Origin: Luteimonas rhizosphaericola
GTDB taxonomy: Bacteria > Pseudomonadota > Gammaproteobacteria > Xanthomonadales > Xanthomonadaceae
Assembly: GCF_029888045.1 (NCBI RefSeq)
Contig: NZ_JARXRN010000025.1
Coordinates: 62,001-126,000, forward strand
Reading direction: 5' to 3'
Length of the DNA stretch: 64,000 nucleotides
Both the position numbers and the translations under genes were made by a program. Below are positions 16,340-25,174 of this stretch, one piece after another. The notes under the pieces were generated by a model. That model was not told where the DNA came from and made no database searches. It was given only the letters and a program-made list of their open reading frames with translations. How positions within the stretch are numbered: the stretch's first letter is position 1; every line of letters starts with the position of its first letter.

Positions 16340-18793
16340 GTGGCCGGGTCTGTCATCCTTGTGTCGCACCTCCGGTCCCGCGCCCTGTCGTCCTTGCCTT
16401 CCGTCTCCGACCCGTCCCCGTCTGCCGTCGGTTTCGGCGCGTTCGAACTCGATCTCGCGCGCCGCGAGCTGCGCCGCGAGGGCGTGCCCGTGGACATGCC
16501 GGTGCGGGTGTTCGAATGCCTGGAATGCCTGGTGCTGCACCGGGATCGCGCCGTCGGCCGCGACGAACTGCTGCAGGCGGTGTTCCACCGCACCGATGTC
16601 AGCGATGGCCAGCTGGCGCAGGTGGTGCTGCGCGCGCGGCGCTGCGTCGACGACGACGGACAGGCCCAGCACACCATCCGGACCGTGCCGCGTTTCGGTT
16701 TCCGCTGGATGGCGCCGACCCGTTCGATCGAAGGCGACCAGGCGCCGTCGCGTCTGCCGCACGCCGGCGATGGCCCCATGCCGCATGCGGTCGACGCAGC
16801 CGCGGCCCCGCAGGACGAAGGCGCACCCGCGGCGCATGCCGCGCCAGCCGCGCGTGCGCGTCGGGCCTCGCGCTCCGCCCGCGCGCGCTGGATCGCGGCC
16901 GGCATCGCGGCGGCGGTGTTGGTGTCGTCGATGCTGGCGTGGCAGCTGCGGCCGCGCGCCACGCCGGCGGACACCGTGCCCGGCAGGGAGGCGCCCGCGT
17001 CTGGCGCGGGCACGCTGGTGCTGCCGCTGGACGTCGACGGCGTCGCGGACATCGCCTGGGCGCGGCTGGGGCTGATGGACTATGTCGCCGACCGCCTGCG
17101 CCGGGCCGGGCTGTCGGTGCCGCCGAGCGAAAGCACGCTCGCGCTGCTGGGCGGGGAGGACACCGCGCCCGGCGTGCTGCGCAGCCGGCTGTCCGCGTCC
17201 GCCGTCGTCACCGGTCGCGTCGCGCGCGCCGGCGCCGGCTGGCGCCTGCACCTCCAGGCCGAGGGCGCGGACGGCTTGCAGCTCCAGGCGCAGGCCGATG
17301 CCGACGACCTGCTCTCCGCCGCGGCGCTGGCGAGCGACCGCCTGCTGGCCGCGCTGGGGCATGCCGCCCCGGCCGGCGGCGACGCCGCCGCGCTGGCGCT
17401 GGAGGAACGCCTGCAGCGCGTGCGCGCGGCGTTCCTGGCCAACGAACTGGACACCGCGCGGCGCATCCTCGAGGACGCGCCGCCCTCGCAGCTCTCGCAG
17501 CCGCAGCTGCGCTTCCGGCTGGCCCAGGTCGACTACCGCGCCGGCGAACTGGACGCGGCCGAACGCACGATCGACGCGCTGCTGGCCGACCCCGAGGCCG
17601 TGCGCGATCCGCTGTTCCGCGCGCGCCTGCTGTCCTACCGCGGCGGCGCACGGATCCGCCGCAACGCGCTGCACGAGGCCGAGCGCGATTTCGACCTGGC
17701 GGCCGCGGCACTGGCCGGGCGCGAAGGCGACCTCGAGCACGGCAGCGTGCTGATGGGGCGCGGCGTGGCGCGCGCCGCGCTCGGGCGCGAGGACGAGGCG
17801 ATCGCCGACTTCGGCGCCGCGCGCACCCGCCTGCAGCGCGCCGGCGACCGCCTCGCCGTGGCCCGGGTCGACGCCAACCTGGGCGCGCTGGAACTCGGGC
17901 GCGGCCGTCCGGGGCAGGCGCTGGACTACCTGGACAGCGCGCTCGCGGTGTTCGAGGGTTCGACCGCGATGAACGAGCTGCAGGTCACGCGCTCGGCGAT
18001 GTCCGCGGCGCACCTGCTGCGGCTGGATGCCGAGGCCGCGCTGGCGGTCAGCGACCGGGTGCGGGCACTGCTGCCGCGCACCCGGGATCCGGCGCTGCGG
18101 CTGGCCGCCGCGCTGGACCGGGCCAATGCGCTGATCGCGCTCGGCAGGTTCTCTGAGGCGCGGCAGGGGCTCGAATCGCCGGACATCGCCGCCCGCAGCA
18201 CGCCCCCGTACGAACACCGCCGCGCGCAGACCCGGATCGAGCTGGCCTGGCGCAGCGGGGAGCCGGCCGCCGCGGTGGCGATTGCCGACGCCATCCTCGC
18301 CGGCTGGACCCGCACCCCGGGCGATGCGCTCTACGACCACGTCCGCCTGCGCCGCGCCCAGGCCGCGCAGGCCGCGGACCTGCCGCCGGCCGCGACCTCC
18401 GCGATCGATACCGCCGACCGGCCCACCCCGGCCCTGCTGCTGGCCTTCGCGGTCGAACGCGGCGACGCCGCTGACGCCGAGCCCGGCCTGCGCGCCGCGC
18501 TCGCCGCCGCCGAGGCCCGCGGCGCGCCGGCGGAGATCGTCGAGGTGGTCGCCGTGCACGCGCGCTGGCTGCTGCGCCGCGGCCGGGTGCAGGAGGCCGC
18601 CGCCCTGGTCGGTCGGGTCGCGCCGTGGCTGGAGCGCTGCCACGACTGCGCGGTGCTGCAGCTGCAGCTCGCCCGCGCCCTCGGCGACGACGCCCTGGCC
18701 GCGGAGGCGCGCCGCGCAGCCGAACGCCTCGCCGGCGAGCGCGCGCTGCCGCCCGACGCCGCCGCGCCGCCTCCTGCCGTCAGCCGTCCGTAA
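16340..18793 (+). CDS. ToxR/CadC-like membrane regulator with TPR domain
   Basis: The 817-residue protein begins with an OmpR-type winged helix (about 30-130: VGFGAFELDLARRELRREG ... IRTVPRFGFRWM). An Ala/Arg-rich linker follows, then one membrane helix (about 192-210, IAAGIAAAVLVSSMLAW) and a large alpha-helical region of TPR-like repeats (about 360-800). This is the CadC/ToxR plan: cytoplasmic DNA binding and periplasmic sensing. The start is uncertain: a GTG at 16340 opens the frame, and a second GTG lies at about 16361. No conserved ligand site is visible. It is followed by a secreted repeat protein that may be its target, but that is inference. Confidence 0.78.
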   Translation: MAGSVILVSHLRSRALSSLPSVSDPSPSAVGFGAFELDLARRELRREGVPVDMPVRVFECLECLVLHRDRAVGRDELLQAVFHRTDVSDGQLAQVVLRARRCVDDDGQAQHTIRTVPRFGFRWMAPTRSIEGDQAPSRLPHAGDGPMPHAVDAAAAPQDEGAPAAHAAPAARARRASRSARARWIAAGIAAAVLVSSMLAWQLRPRATPADTVPGREAPASGAGTLVLPLDVDGVADIAWARLGLMDYVADRLRRAGLSVPPSESTLALLGGEDTAPGVLRSRLSASAVVTGRVARAGAGWRLHLQAEGADGLQLQAQADADDLLSAAALASDRLLAALGHAAPAGGDAAALALEERLQRVRAAFLANELDTARRILEDAPPSQLSQPQLRFRLAQVDYRAGELDAAERTIDALLADPEAVRDPLFRARLLSYRGGARIRRNALHEAERDFDLAAAALAGREGDLEHGSVLMGRGVARAALGREDEAIADFGAARTRLQRAGDRLAVARVDANLGALELGRGRPGQALDYLDSALAVFEGSTAMNELQVTRSAMSAAHLLRLDAEAALAVSDRVRALLPRTRDPALRLAAALDRANALIALGRFSEARQGLESPDIAARSTPPYEHRRAQTRIELAWRSGEPAAAVAIADAILAGWTRTPGDALYDHVRLRRAQAAQAADLPPAATSAIDTADRPTPALLLAFAVERGDAADAEPGLRAALAAAEARGAPAEIVEVVAVHARWLLRRGRVQEAAALVGRVAPWLERCHDCAVLQLQLARALGDDALAAEARRAAERLAGERALPPDAAAPPPAVSRP

Positions 18794-18929
18794 CGCACCT
18801 GTCATCGATCGCGAATGCGCCACCGCCGGCCTGTGGCGCACGTTCGGACGGACCGGCGCCCCCGCGCCGTGCCTGTCCCCGGCGGCCCTGTCCGCCCTCC
18901 GGAACCCCTGATCCGAGGAGATCCTGCCG

Positions 18930-20462
18930 ATGCCCCGACCGTCCCTGCTCGGCCTGGCCTGCGCCGCCGCGCTCGCCAGCGCCCCGTCCCTCGCCGTCGT
19001 CCCGGTCGTCACCGACCTGGGCGCCGACAACTACGTCCAGGCCGTGTCCGACGACGGCGCCGTGGTCGTCGGCATGCAGGTGCGTTTCGACGTGGACCCG
19101 GCCGGCAACGGCGTCACCCGCTGGACCGCGGCCGGCGGCACCCGGGTCATCGGCGGCCTCGCCAGCGGGCGTCCCGACGTCTCCGCCGACGGCCGCACCA
19201 TCGGCGCCACGGTCATGGCCGACCGCCCGATCGCCGCCTTCTGGACCGAGGCCGGCGGCTGGAAGACGCTCGCCGAGCAGGAGATGATCCCGCCGCTGCC
19301 CGGCTGGGAGACCCACGCCAACGCGATCTCCGCCAACGGCACCCGGCTGACGGGCTTCACCGTGCCCAGCCCGGTTGACTACTACCAGTACCGCGGCTTC
19401 AGCTACAACCCGGACGACGCCATCGACCGCTGGGTCGACTTCGGCTGGGCGGAACTGCCGATGCTGCGCAAGGGCACGTATTCGGAGGCCACCGACACCT
19501 CCGCCGACGGCCTGGTCCAGGTCGGTATCTCCACCACCGGCTTCAGCAGCGCCTACCACGCGGTGATCTGGGAGCAGGGCGACATCCGCCAGCTGCGCGA
19601 CGCCGCCGGCACCGCCCTGGACGCGGGCACGCTGCGCTGCAATGCCGACTGCTCGGTCATCGCCGGCGGTGGCGGCGGCTACAGCGCGTTCGAGCCGGTG
19701 CTGGCCTGGCGCTACCTGCGCAGCGAGCGCGGCGACCGGGTGTGCCACTTCAACCCGCACCAGGGGGTGAACCGCACCGCGCTGCGCTACCAGTCCTACG
19801 CCACCAGCGCGTCGGGCAACGTGATCGCCGGCAGCTACTACTTCGACGACGTGCCGCCCGGCGGCGGCTGGGCCCGCAACGTGGCCAAGGGCTTCCTGTG
19901 GATCGGCACCGAGACCGGCGGCACGATGCACGACCTGCAGACCTACCTGCGCGGCCTGGGCCAGCGCGCGCTCGACGACTGGCCCGAGGTGGAGGTCACC
20001 GGCATGTCCGCGAACGGCCGCTACCTGGTGGGTTGGGGGATCGACGCCAGCGAGACCGTGCGCGGCTGGCGCATCGACTTCGGCGCCACGCCGCGCGCGA
20101 CCGGGCCCCGCGCGGACTACACCTCCTGCCCGCCGCGGACCAAGCCACCGCGCACGCAGGCCCTGGCGGCCGCGGATGCGCCGACGCCCGACCAGGCGCG
20201 CTTCGTGGACCAGCCCTCGGGCGAATTCGGCACCGGGCGTGGCCAGCGCTACTTCGTCGAACCGCACGGCGCGCGCCTGCTCGGCGGCGCGCGGCGCGAC
20301 CGGCTGCAGGCCCTGCTGCCGCTCGGCGGCGGGCGCTACCTCGACCGCAGCAGCGGCATGCTGATCGCCTTCGCCCGCGATCGAGAAGGCATGGTCACCG
20401 GCCTGCACGCCCGCCGCGGCACGGCGGGCGCCGGCCTGCGCCTGCCGCGCAAGCCCGACTGA
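18930..20462 (+). CDS. Secreted HAF-repeat-like protein
   Basis: The 510-residue protein starts with a signal peptide (MPRPSLLGLACAAALASAPS). It contains degenerate repeats of the type A-V-S-D-D-G-A-V-V-V-G, S-A-N-G-T-R-L-T-G and S-A-N-G-R-Y-L-V-G-W, each followed by a tryptophan-rich strand. This pattern fits the extracellular HAF repeat family, which forms beta-propeller-like domains. No catalytic residues were recognised. ATG at 18930 has GAGGAG 9 bases upstream. It lies 136 bp after the ToxR-like regulator gene on the same strand. Function unknown; location is periplasm or outside the cell. Confidence 0.72.
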   Translation: MPRPSLLGLACAAALASAPSLAVVPVVTDLGADNYVQAVSDDGAVVVGMQVRFDVDPAGNGVTRWTAAGGTRVIGGLASGRPDVSADGRTIGATVMADRPIAAFWTEAGGWKTLAEQEMIPPLPGWETHANAISANGTRLTGFTVPSPVDYYQYRGFSYNPDDAIDRWVDFGWAELPMLRKGTYSEATDTSADGLVQVGISTTGFSSAYHAVIWEQGDIRQLRDAAGTALDAGTLRCNADCSVIAGGGGGYSAFEPVLAWRYLRSERGDRVCHFNPHQGVNRTALRYQSYATSASGNVIAGSYYFDDVPPGGGWARNVAKGFLWIGTETGGTMHDLQTYLRGLGQRALDDWPEVEVTGMSANGRYLVGWGIDASETVRGWRIDFGATPRATGPRADYTSCPPRTKPPRTQALAAADAPTPDQARFVDQPSGEFGTGRGQRYFVEPHGARLLGGARRDRLQALLPLGGGRYLDRSSGMLIAFARDREGMVTGLHARRGTAGAGLRLPRKPD

Positions 20463-20560
20463 CCGTCGCGTCCGAGCGTCGCTCCCGGTATGCGTGGACC
20501 GGTCCGGGTCGCCGTGCGGCCGCCCCGCGCCACAGGGCGGCCCCTGCGTCGCCCGCCTGC

Positions 20561-20591
20561 GTAGCCCGGGTAAGGCAAAGCCGCACCCGGG
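20561..20591 (+). repeat. B-type GTAG REP
   Basis: GTAGCCCGGGTAAGGCAAAG then CCGCACCCGGG. The CCCGGGT head pairs with ACCCGGG. Same orientation as the copy 159 bases downstream. Confidence 0.75.
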
Positions 20592-20719
20592 TCGGCGCGC
20601 GGAGGGGCAGGCCCAAGTGCGCGCCCCGTCCGGGCGCCGCTCCCCGGTGGGCGTGGACCGGCTCGGGTCGCCGTGCGGTCGCCCCGCGCCACCGGGCGGC
20701 GCCTGCGTCGCCCGCCTGC

Positions 20720-20750
20720 GTAGCCCGGGCAAGGCGAAGCCGCCCCCGGG
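20720..20750 (+). repeat. B-type GTAG REP (diverged)
   Basis: GTAGCCCGGGCAAGGCGAAG then CCGCCCCCGGG. Substitutions keep most of the stem. Second member of the tandem repeat pair. Confidence 0.7.
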
Positions 20751-20795
20751 TCGCCGCGCAATGGGGGCTCGCCCCGGTGCGCGCCGCATCCGGCG

Positions 20796-21956
20796 CTATG
20801 CGCCGAGGTGCCCGCTGGCCAGGTACTCCTCGCCCTGCATCTCGATCAGGCGCGAGGCGGTGCGTTCGAACGCGGCGGCGATGCGCTCGCCGGCGTACAG
20901 CGACGGCGGCGGCGCGTCGGCGGTGCAGACGAGGTTGACGCGGCGGTCGTAGAGCTCGTCGACCAGGTTCACGAACCGGCGCGCGGCGTCGTTGCGGGTC
21001 TCGTCCAGCACCGGGATGCCGCCCAGCAGCACGGTGTGGAACTCGCGCGCGATCTCGATGTAGTCGTTGGTGCCGCGCGGGCCCTCGCACAGCGCGTCGA
21101 AGTCGAACCAGGCCATGGCCTGGCAGCGCGCGCGCACCGCGATGCGGCGGCCGTCGACCTCGATCCCCGCCTCGCGGTGCGCATCGTCGCCGCCCAGCTC
21201 GCGCCAGCGCGCCGCCAGCCAGGCGTCGGAGTCCGCGTCCAGCGGCGCGCGGTACACCGGCGATCGGGTCAGCGCGCGCAGCCGGTAGTCGGTGCCGCTG
21301 TCCAGGTGCACCACCTCGCAGTGGCGCCGGATCAGCTCGATCGCGGGCAGGAAGCGCGCGCGCTGCAGGCCGCCGGCGTACAGCTCCACCGGATCGACGT
21401 TGGACGTGGTCACCAGCACGATGCCCTCGGCGAACATGCGCTCGAGCAGGCGCGCCAGCAGCATCGCGTCGCCGATGTCGCTGACGAAGAACTCGTCCAG
21501 CACCAGCACCCGGATCTGCGCCCGCCAGCGCTGCACGATCGCCGCCAGCGGGTCGCGTTCGCCGGCGTGTTCGCGCAGCTGCGCATGCACCCGGCGCATG
21601 AAGCGGTGGAAGTGGGTGCGGCGCTTGCCGGGCACGTCCGCGGCAGGCGCGTCTGCCGACAGCGCCTCGCCGCGCACGTCGGGCAGCGGCAGCCCGGCGT
21701 GGAACAGGTCGACCAGGAAGGTCTTGCCGCGGCCGACGCCACCCCACACGTACAGGCCGTCCGGCGCGGCCGGCGGGTTGCTGCCGAGCAGCCGGCCGAA
21801 CAGGCCCGGGCGCGGCGCGGGGCGGGCCAGCGCGGCGTGCAGGCGGTCGAGTTCGCGCAGGGCGCCATGCTGCGCGGGATCGTCCTGCCAGTCGCCGCGC
21901 TCGACCCCGGCGCGGTAGCGCTGCGACGGCGTCGCCGTCCCGTCCGCCTCAGCCAT
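20796..21956 (-). CDS. zapE: AFG1/ZapE-family cell-division ATPase
   Basis: The 386-residue protein is an AFG1-like P-loop ATPase. Walker A is GGVGRGKT (72-79 in LYVWGGVGRGKTFLVDLF), Walker B is VLVLDEFFVSDIGDAMLL, and sensor-like TSNVDPVELY follows. The C-terminal part has the family block FDALCEGPRGTNDYIEIAREF. In E. coli, ZapE acts at the division ring and destabilises FtsZ polymers in an ATP-dependent way. Length matches (E. coli 375). The start ATG lies inside the last codons of the upstream hydrolase gene (8-base overlap), so the two genes are probably coupled. Confidence 0.93.
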   Translation of the reverse strand: MAEADGTATPSQRYRAGVERGDWQDDPAQHGALRELDRLHAALARPAPRPGLFGRLLGSNPPAAPDGLYVWGGVGRGKTFLVDLFHAGLPLPDVRGEALSADAPAADVPGKRRTHFHRFMRRVHAQLREHAGERDPLAAIVQRWRAQIRVLVLDEFFVSDIGDAMLLARLLERMFAEGIVLVTTSNVDPVELYAGGLQRARFLPAIELIRRHCEVVHLDSGTDYRLRALTRSPVYRAPLDADSDAWLAARWRELGGDDAHREAGIEVDGRRIAVRARCQAMAWFDFDALCEGPRGTNDYIEIAREFHTVLLGGIPVLDETRNDAARRFVNLVDELYDRRVNLVCTADAPPPSLYAGERIAAAFERTASRLIEMQGEEYLASGHLGA

Positions 21957-22623
21957 CCGCGGTCGGCAGGTAGGCGCGCACCCCGTGCTTGATCGCGCCG
22001 CGCAGGTCGATCAGCTTGCGGTGGAAGAAGTGGCTGGTGTCGGGCATGCGCACCAGTTCGGCCTGGGCGCCGCTGCGCTCGAGCCAGTCGTACACGGCCT
22101 GCGGGTCGACGATCTCGTCGGCCTCGCCCTGGATCACCAGCCACGGCATGGTCGGCAGGTCGATGTCGTCGAACTCCCAGCGTCCGGCCGGCGGCGCGAT
22201 CGACAGCAGCAGCGCCGGCTGCAGCGAAGCGGCCGCGCGCAGGGTCACGTAGGCGCCGAAGCTGAAGCCGGCCAGCCACAGCGTCGCCTGCGGCCGCTGC
22301 GCACGCACCCAGGCGGCCGCCGCGCGCAGGTCCTCGACCTCGCCCACGCCCTCGTCGAACGCGCCTTCGGAGTTGCCGGTGCCGCGGAAATTGAAGCGCA
22401 CCGTGGTCGCGCCCAGCTCGCGCAGGCTGCGCGCGGCCATGGTCACCACCTTGTTGTGCATCGTGCCGCCCTCGGTCGGCAGCGGGTGGCACACGATCGC
22501 CACCAGCGGCAGCGGCGCCACGTCGGCATCGGGCGGGTCGACCGCCACCTCCAGCGCGCCGGCCGGCCCGGGCAGGCGCAGGCTCGCGGCTTCGGTGGGG
22601 AAAGCGGGCAGGGCGTCAGGCAT
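21949..22623 (-). CDS. Alpha/beta hydrolase (COG2945-like)
   Basis: The 224-residue cytoplasmic hydrolase has the COG2945 plan: CHPLPTEGGTMHNKVVTMAA at the oxyanion region, VRFNFRGTGNSEG, then the nucleophile elbow AGFSFGAYVTL (Ser in G-F-S-F-G). An Asp in IQGEADEIVDP and a His in MPDTSHFFHRKL complete the triad. Start ATG at 22621-22623 was chosen for the typical short N-terminus. It overlaps zapE by 8 bases and sits 147 bp from the divergent MerC-like gene. Substrate unknown. Confidence 0.9.
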   Translation of the reverse strand: MPDALPAFPTEAASLRLPGPAGALEVAVDPPDADVAPLPLVAIVCHPLPTEGGTMHNKVVTMAARSLRELGATTVRFNFRGTGNSEGAFDEGVGEVEDLRAAAAWVRAQRPQATLWLAGFSFGAYVTLRAAASLQPALLLSIAPPAGRWEFDDIDLPTMPWLVIQGEADEIVDPQAVYDWLERSGAQAELVRMPDTSHFFHRKLIDLRGAIKHGVRAYLPTADG

Positions 22624-22721
22624 GCAGACATGATAGCGGTGGCCCCGCGACGGACCCGTCGCGACATGGCGCGCGCGTCGCGACGCATCACACCCGCGCG
22701 ACGCGGGCGCGGCGGGGCGGC

Positions 22722-22753
22722 TTGACAGCTCCGGTAGTGTTATCAGGTAACAC
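22722..22753 (+). promoter_or_regulatory. Promoter with Zur-like palindrome for the MerC-family gene
   Basis: A TTGACA (22722-22727) is followed by the inverted repeat GTGTTATCAGGTAACAC (22737-22753; arms GTGTTA/TAACAC). Arms and spacing resemble TGTTAT-type Zur operators, and the palindrome covers the expected -10 position, as a repressor site would. The -10 itself is not obvious. A zinc-responsive role is inferred from the similarity and from the MerC-like membrane protein downstream. Confidence 0.4.
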
Positions 22754-22770
22754 CCTTCTGCAGCCGTCCC

Positions 22771-23160
22771 ATGTCCCCGAACCCGCTCGACGCCACCCTC
22801 GACGCCTCCGCCATCGGCCTGTCGGGCCTGTGCCTGGCCCACTGCCTGCTGCTCCCGGCGGCCGCGGCCCTGCTGCCGGCGCTGGCGATCGCGGCCGAGG
22901 CGGAGTGGCTGCACCTCGCCTTCGCCGCGTCCGCGCTGCCGATCGCCGGCCTGGCCCTGGCGTGCGCGCACCGGTGCCGGCCGCTGCCCCCGGCGCTGTG
23001 GGCGCTGGCCGCCGCCGGCCTGTGCGGCCTGGCTGCGGGCGCCGTCGGCTGGCCGGCGCATGCGCTGGAGACCCCGCTCACGGTCGCCGGCAGCCTGGCG
23101 CTGGCCGCCGCCCACCTGTGGAACTGGCGCCTGCGCCCGCACGCGCGCTGCGCCGGCTGA
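22771..23160 (+). CDS. MerC-domain membrane protein
   Basis: The 129-residue protein is almost wholly hydrophobic, with four membrane segments near 14-42, 46-66, 72-93 and 98-120. The first helix has SGLCLAHCLLLPAA, with two cysteines close to the position used for metal binding by MerC. MerC proteins bring Hg(II) into the cell, but in this lineage similar proteins often lie near zinc-regulated genes, so metal specificity is open. The ATG at 22771 follows a Zur-like palindrome 18-34 bases upstream. It stands alone, with no merA or merR nearby. Confidence 0.8.
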   Translation: MSPNPLDATLDASAIGLSGLCLAHCLLLPAAAALLPALAIAAEAEWLHLAFAASALPIAGLALACAHRCRPLPPALWALAAAGLCGLAAGAVGWPAHALETPLTVAGSLALAAAHLWNWRLRPHARCAG

Positions 23161-23181
23161 CGTTCGGGCACAGGACTGACT

Positions 23182-23195
23182 GCCCCGCCCGGGGC
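23182..23195 (+). terminator. Possible terminator hairpin after MerC-family gene
   Basis: GCCCCG (23182-23187) pairs perfectly with CGGGGC (23190-23195) around a CC loop, 22 bases after the stop. Few T residues follow, so it may be weak. Confidence 0.4.
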
Positions 23196-23325
23196 GCCTG
23201 TTGCGTTGACGATGCGCGCGGCCTCCGGTCGGTGGCGAGACGCCGACGCCGCAACACGAACCACGCACCCGCGCGGTCAACCCCGGCGCGTGCGTGTGGG
23301 CCCGGGCCCGGTACCGGGGGTGGAC

Positions 23326-25098
23326 CTAGAGGTCGAATCCGACCAGCAGCGGATCGTGGTCGGAACTGCGCCACGGCGCGTCGTCGCGCCCGTTGCCGCC
23401 ATGTTCGCCGACGTTCTCCGCCTCGTCGGCATTGCTGTGCCACTCCGCCGCCCCCGCCAGGCGCTGCCCCAGCGCCGGGCTGAGGATGGCGTGGTCGAGC
23501 CGCCCGGCCTGGCCGTCGTAGACGAAGCTGTAGGGCGCCTCCACGCCGGCCTCGGCCAGCGCATCGCGCCAGCCGCGGTCGCGCAGGTGCCGCACCGGGT
23601 CTTCCTGCGCGTAGGCGTTCAGGTCGCCGACGATGGCTACCAGATCGCTGCCGGATCCCGTCGGGTCGGTGGCCAGCCAGTCCGCCAGCCGGCGCGCGGA
23701 TGCCAGCCGCAGCGGGTTCCAGCAGGCCTGGCCGTCGTCCTGGTCCCGCTCGGCCCCGCTGGCCTCGCGGCAGCCCTTGGACTTGAAGTGGTTGGCCACC
23801 ACCACGACTGCGGGCCCGGCGTCGCGGCCGTCGGCCACGGGCACGAACGCCTGCGCCAGCGGCGCGCGGCTGCGGCCGTCGAACGGGCCGTCGCCGAGGG
23901 TGGCCGGCGCGCCCTGCGGCCGCACCCGCCCGGCGCGGTAGACCAGGCCGACCCGGATCGCGTCGTCGCCCGGGCCCTGGCCGGCGTCGACGAAGGCCCA
24001 GTCGCCACCGCCGGCATTGAGCGCGTCCACCAGCTGCGCCAGGCTCGAGTCCGGCCCGAAGCCATCGTTCTCCAGCTCCATCAGGGCCGCCACGTGCGGG
24101 TCCAGCGCCCGGATCGTGGCCACCAGCCGTCCCAGCTGGGCCTGCAGTTCGGCCGGGGTGCGCGCGCCGCGTTCGGTCGGGAAGCCGCCGCCGCGCCCGT
24201 CGCCGTTGAACAGGTTGCGCAGGTTGAACGCCGCCAGCCGCAGGTTGCCGGGCACCGTGGGCGCGGCCGGGCGCGGCGCCGGGGCGATCGCCGGCACGGC
24301 GGTCAGCTGCAGCCGCACCTGGCCCCAGCGCTGGTCGACGATGCCCTCGGCGCCCGTGACCACGCTGCCCGCGCGCGGCGCGGGACGGCCGTCCAGGTAC
24401 CAGACCGTGCGCGGATCCTCCATCGCCATCGCATCGTCGAGCAGCAGCCGGCGGCGGGCGTTGTCGGCGGCCACGCGCGCCGCGGCCGGGCCGGGCGGCG
24501 CGACCTCGGTCGGCGTGTACAGGCGGCCGCCGAAGCTGGCGTGCAGCACGCCGCGCCGGGCCAGCTCGTGCTGGCCGCCGATCGTCAGCGGGGCGTCGAT
24601 CCGCACCGACATGCCTTCCAGCCGCTCCCAGTCGCCCGGCGGCGCGTCCAGCACCAGCGGCGCGACCGTACCGCGGCCGACGACCTCGATCGCGGCCGCC
24701 TCCAGCGCGGTCAGGCTGCCGCGCGCGCGGTCGCCGTGCTCGACCACCCGGCCGCGCACGCGGACCCGGTCGCCGGTGCGCAGTTCGGGCGCCGCGTCGG
24801 ACGTTACGAATAACGCATCGGAGGTGGCCGGATCGCCGTCGCCGGCGTCCTGCACGAACCAGCCGCCGAGGTGGCGGCCGAAGTTGCCGGTGACTACGCC
24901 CTCCACCGTCGCCTCGCGGTCGAGCAGCGGGCTGGTGTCACCGTCGCCCTGCACCGCGCCGATCGCGACCACGCCGGCAGGCAGCGACGCGGCGCCGGGA
25001 TCGACGCGCGGGGTTTCGCAGCCGGTCAGCAGGGCGGCCGCCGCCGGCAGCGCGAACAGGCAGGTGCGCAGCCGCGCGGTGAGGGGCGTCGTGGGCAT
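23326..25098 (-). CDS. Lipoprotein endonuclease/exonuclease/phosphatase (ExeM/NucH-like)
   Basis: The 590-residue protein starts with a lipoprotein signal (LLTG-Cys27), so it is membrane-anchored in the envelope. Residues about 50-275 form an OB-fold-like region (GRHLGGWFVQDAGDGDPATS, RVRVRGRVVEHGD) as in ExeM-type extracellular nucleases. Residues about 300-590 are an EEP domain: RLAAFNLRNLFNGD, ALMELENDGFG, VVVVANHFKSKGC, AIVGDLNAYAQEDPV and the C-terminal SSDHDPLLVGFDL. All catalytic positions are visible. It should degrade DNA outside the cytoplasm for nutrient use or biofilm turnover. Start ATG is at 25096-25098. It is 76 bp downstream of the cytochrome c gene. Confidence 0.88.
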   Translation of the reverse strand: MPTTPLTARLRTCLFALPAAAALLTGCETPRVDPGAASLPAGVVAIGAVQGDGDTSPLLDREATVEGVVTGNFGRHLGGWFVQDAGDGDPATSDALFVTSDAAPELRTGDRVRVRGRVVEHGDRARGSLTALEAAAIEVVGRGTVAPLVLDAPPGDWERLEGMSVRIDAPLTIGGQHELARRGVLHASFGGRLYTPTEVAPPGPAAARVAADNARRRLLLDDAMAMEDPRTVWYLDGRPAPRAGSVVTGAEGIVDQRWGQVRLQLTAVPAIAPAPRPAAPTVPGNLRLAAFNLRNLFNGDGRGGGFPTERGARTPAELQAQLGRLVATIRALDPHVAALMELENDGFGPDSSLAQLVDALNAGGGDWAFVDAGQGPGDDAIRVGLVYRAGRVRPQGAPATLGDGPFDGRSRAPLAQAFVPVADGRDAGPAVVVVANHFKSKGCREASGAERDQDDGQACWNPLRLASARRLADWLATDPTGSGSDLVAIVGDLNAYAQEDPVRHLRDRGWRDALAEAGVEAPYSFVYDGQAGRLDHAILSPALGQRLAGAAEWHSNADEAENVGEHGGNGRDDAPWRSSDHDPLLVGFDL

Positions 25099-25130
25099 GC
25101 AGGGGTTCCGTCCGGGGCGCAGACACGACA

Positions 25131-25150
25131 ACGCCGCCCGGAGGCGGCGT
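25131..25150 (-). terminator. Terminator hairpin after cytochrome c gene
   Basis: ACGCCGCC (25131-25138) pairs with GGCGGCGT (25143-25150) around a 4-base loop, 24 bases after the cytochrome c stop in the minus direction. The following T-containing stretch (TTGTCGTGTC on the minus strand) is modest. Confidence 0.55.
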
Positions 25151-25174
25151 CGCAGGACCGCAGGGGCGGCCAGC

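Larger units (their letters stand above)
20463..20795. repeat. Tandem 158-159 bp repeat with two direct REP elements
   Basis: No gene is seen in these 333 bases. Two copies of a unit of about 158 bases lie head to tail: copy 1 from about 20470, copy 2 from about 20628, and the start of a third-like GC-rich stretch near 20779. Each copy contains GGGTCGCCGTGCGG, CGCCCGCCTGC and a B-type REP starting GTAGCCCGGG. The copies differ at scattered positions, so the duplication is not recent. The block sits between convergent genes. Confidence 0.8.

Noticed and set aside
14879..19030. 1383-residue minus-strand ORF
   Set aside because: Covers envZ, the esterase, TPR regulator and REP region in antisense; composition is Arg/Gly/Gln-rich without motifs.
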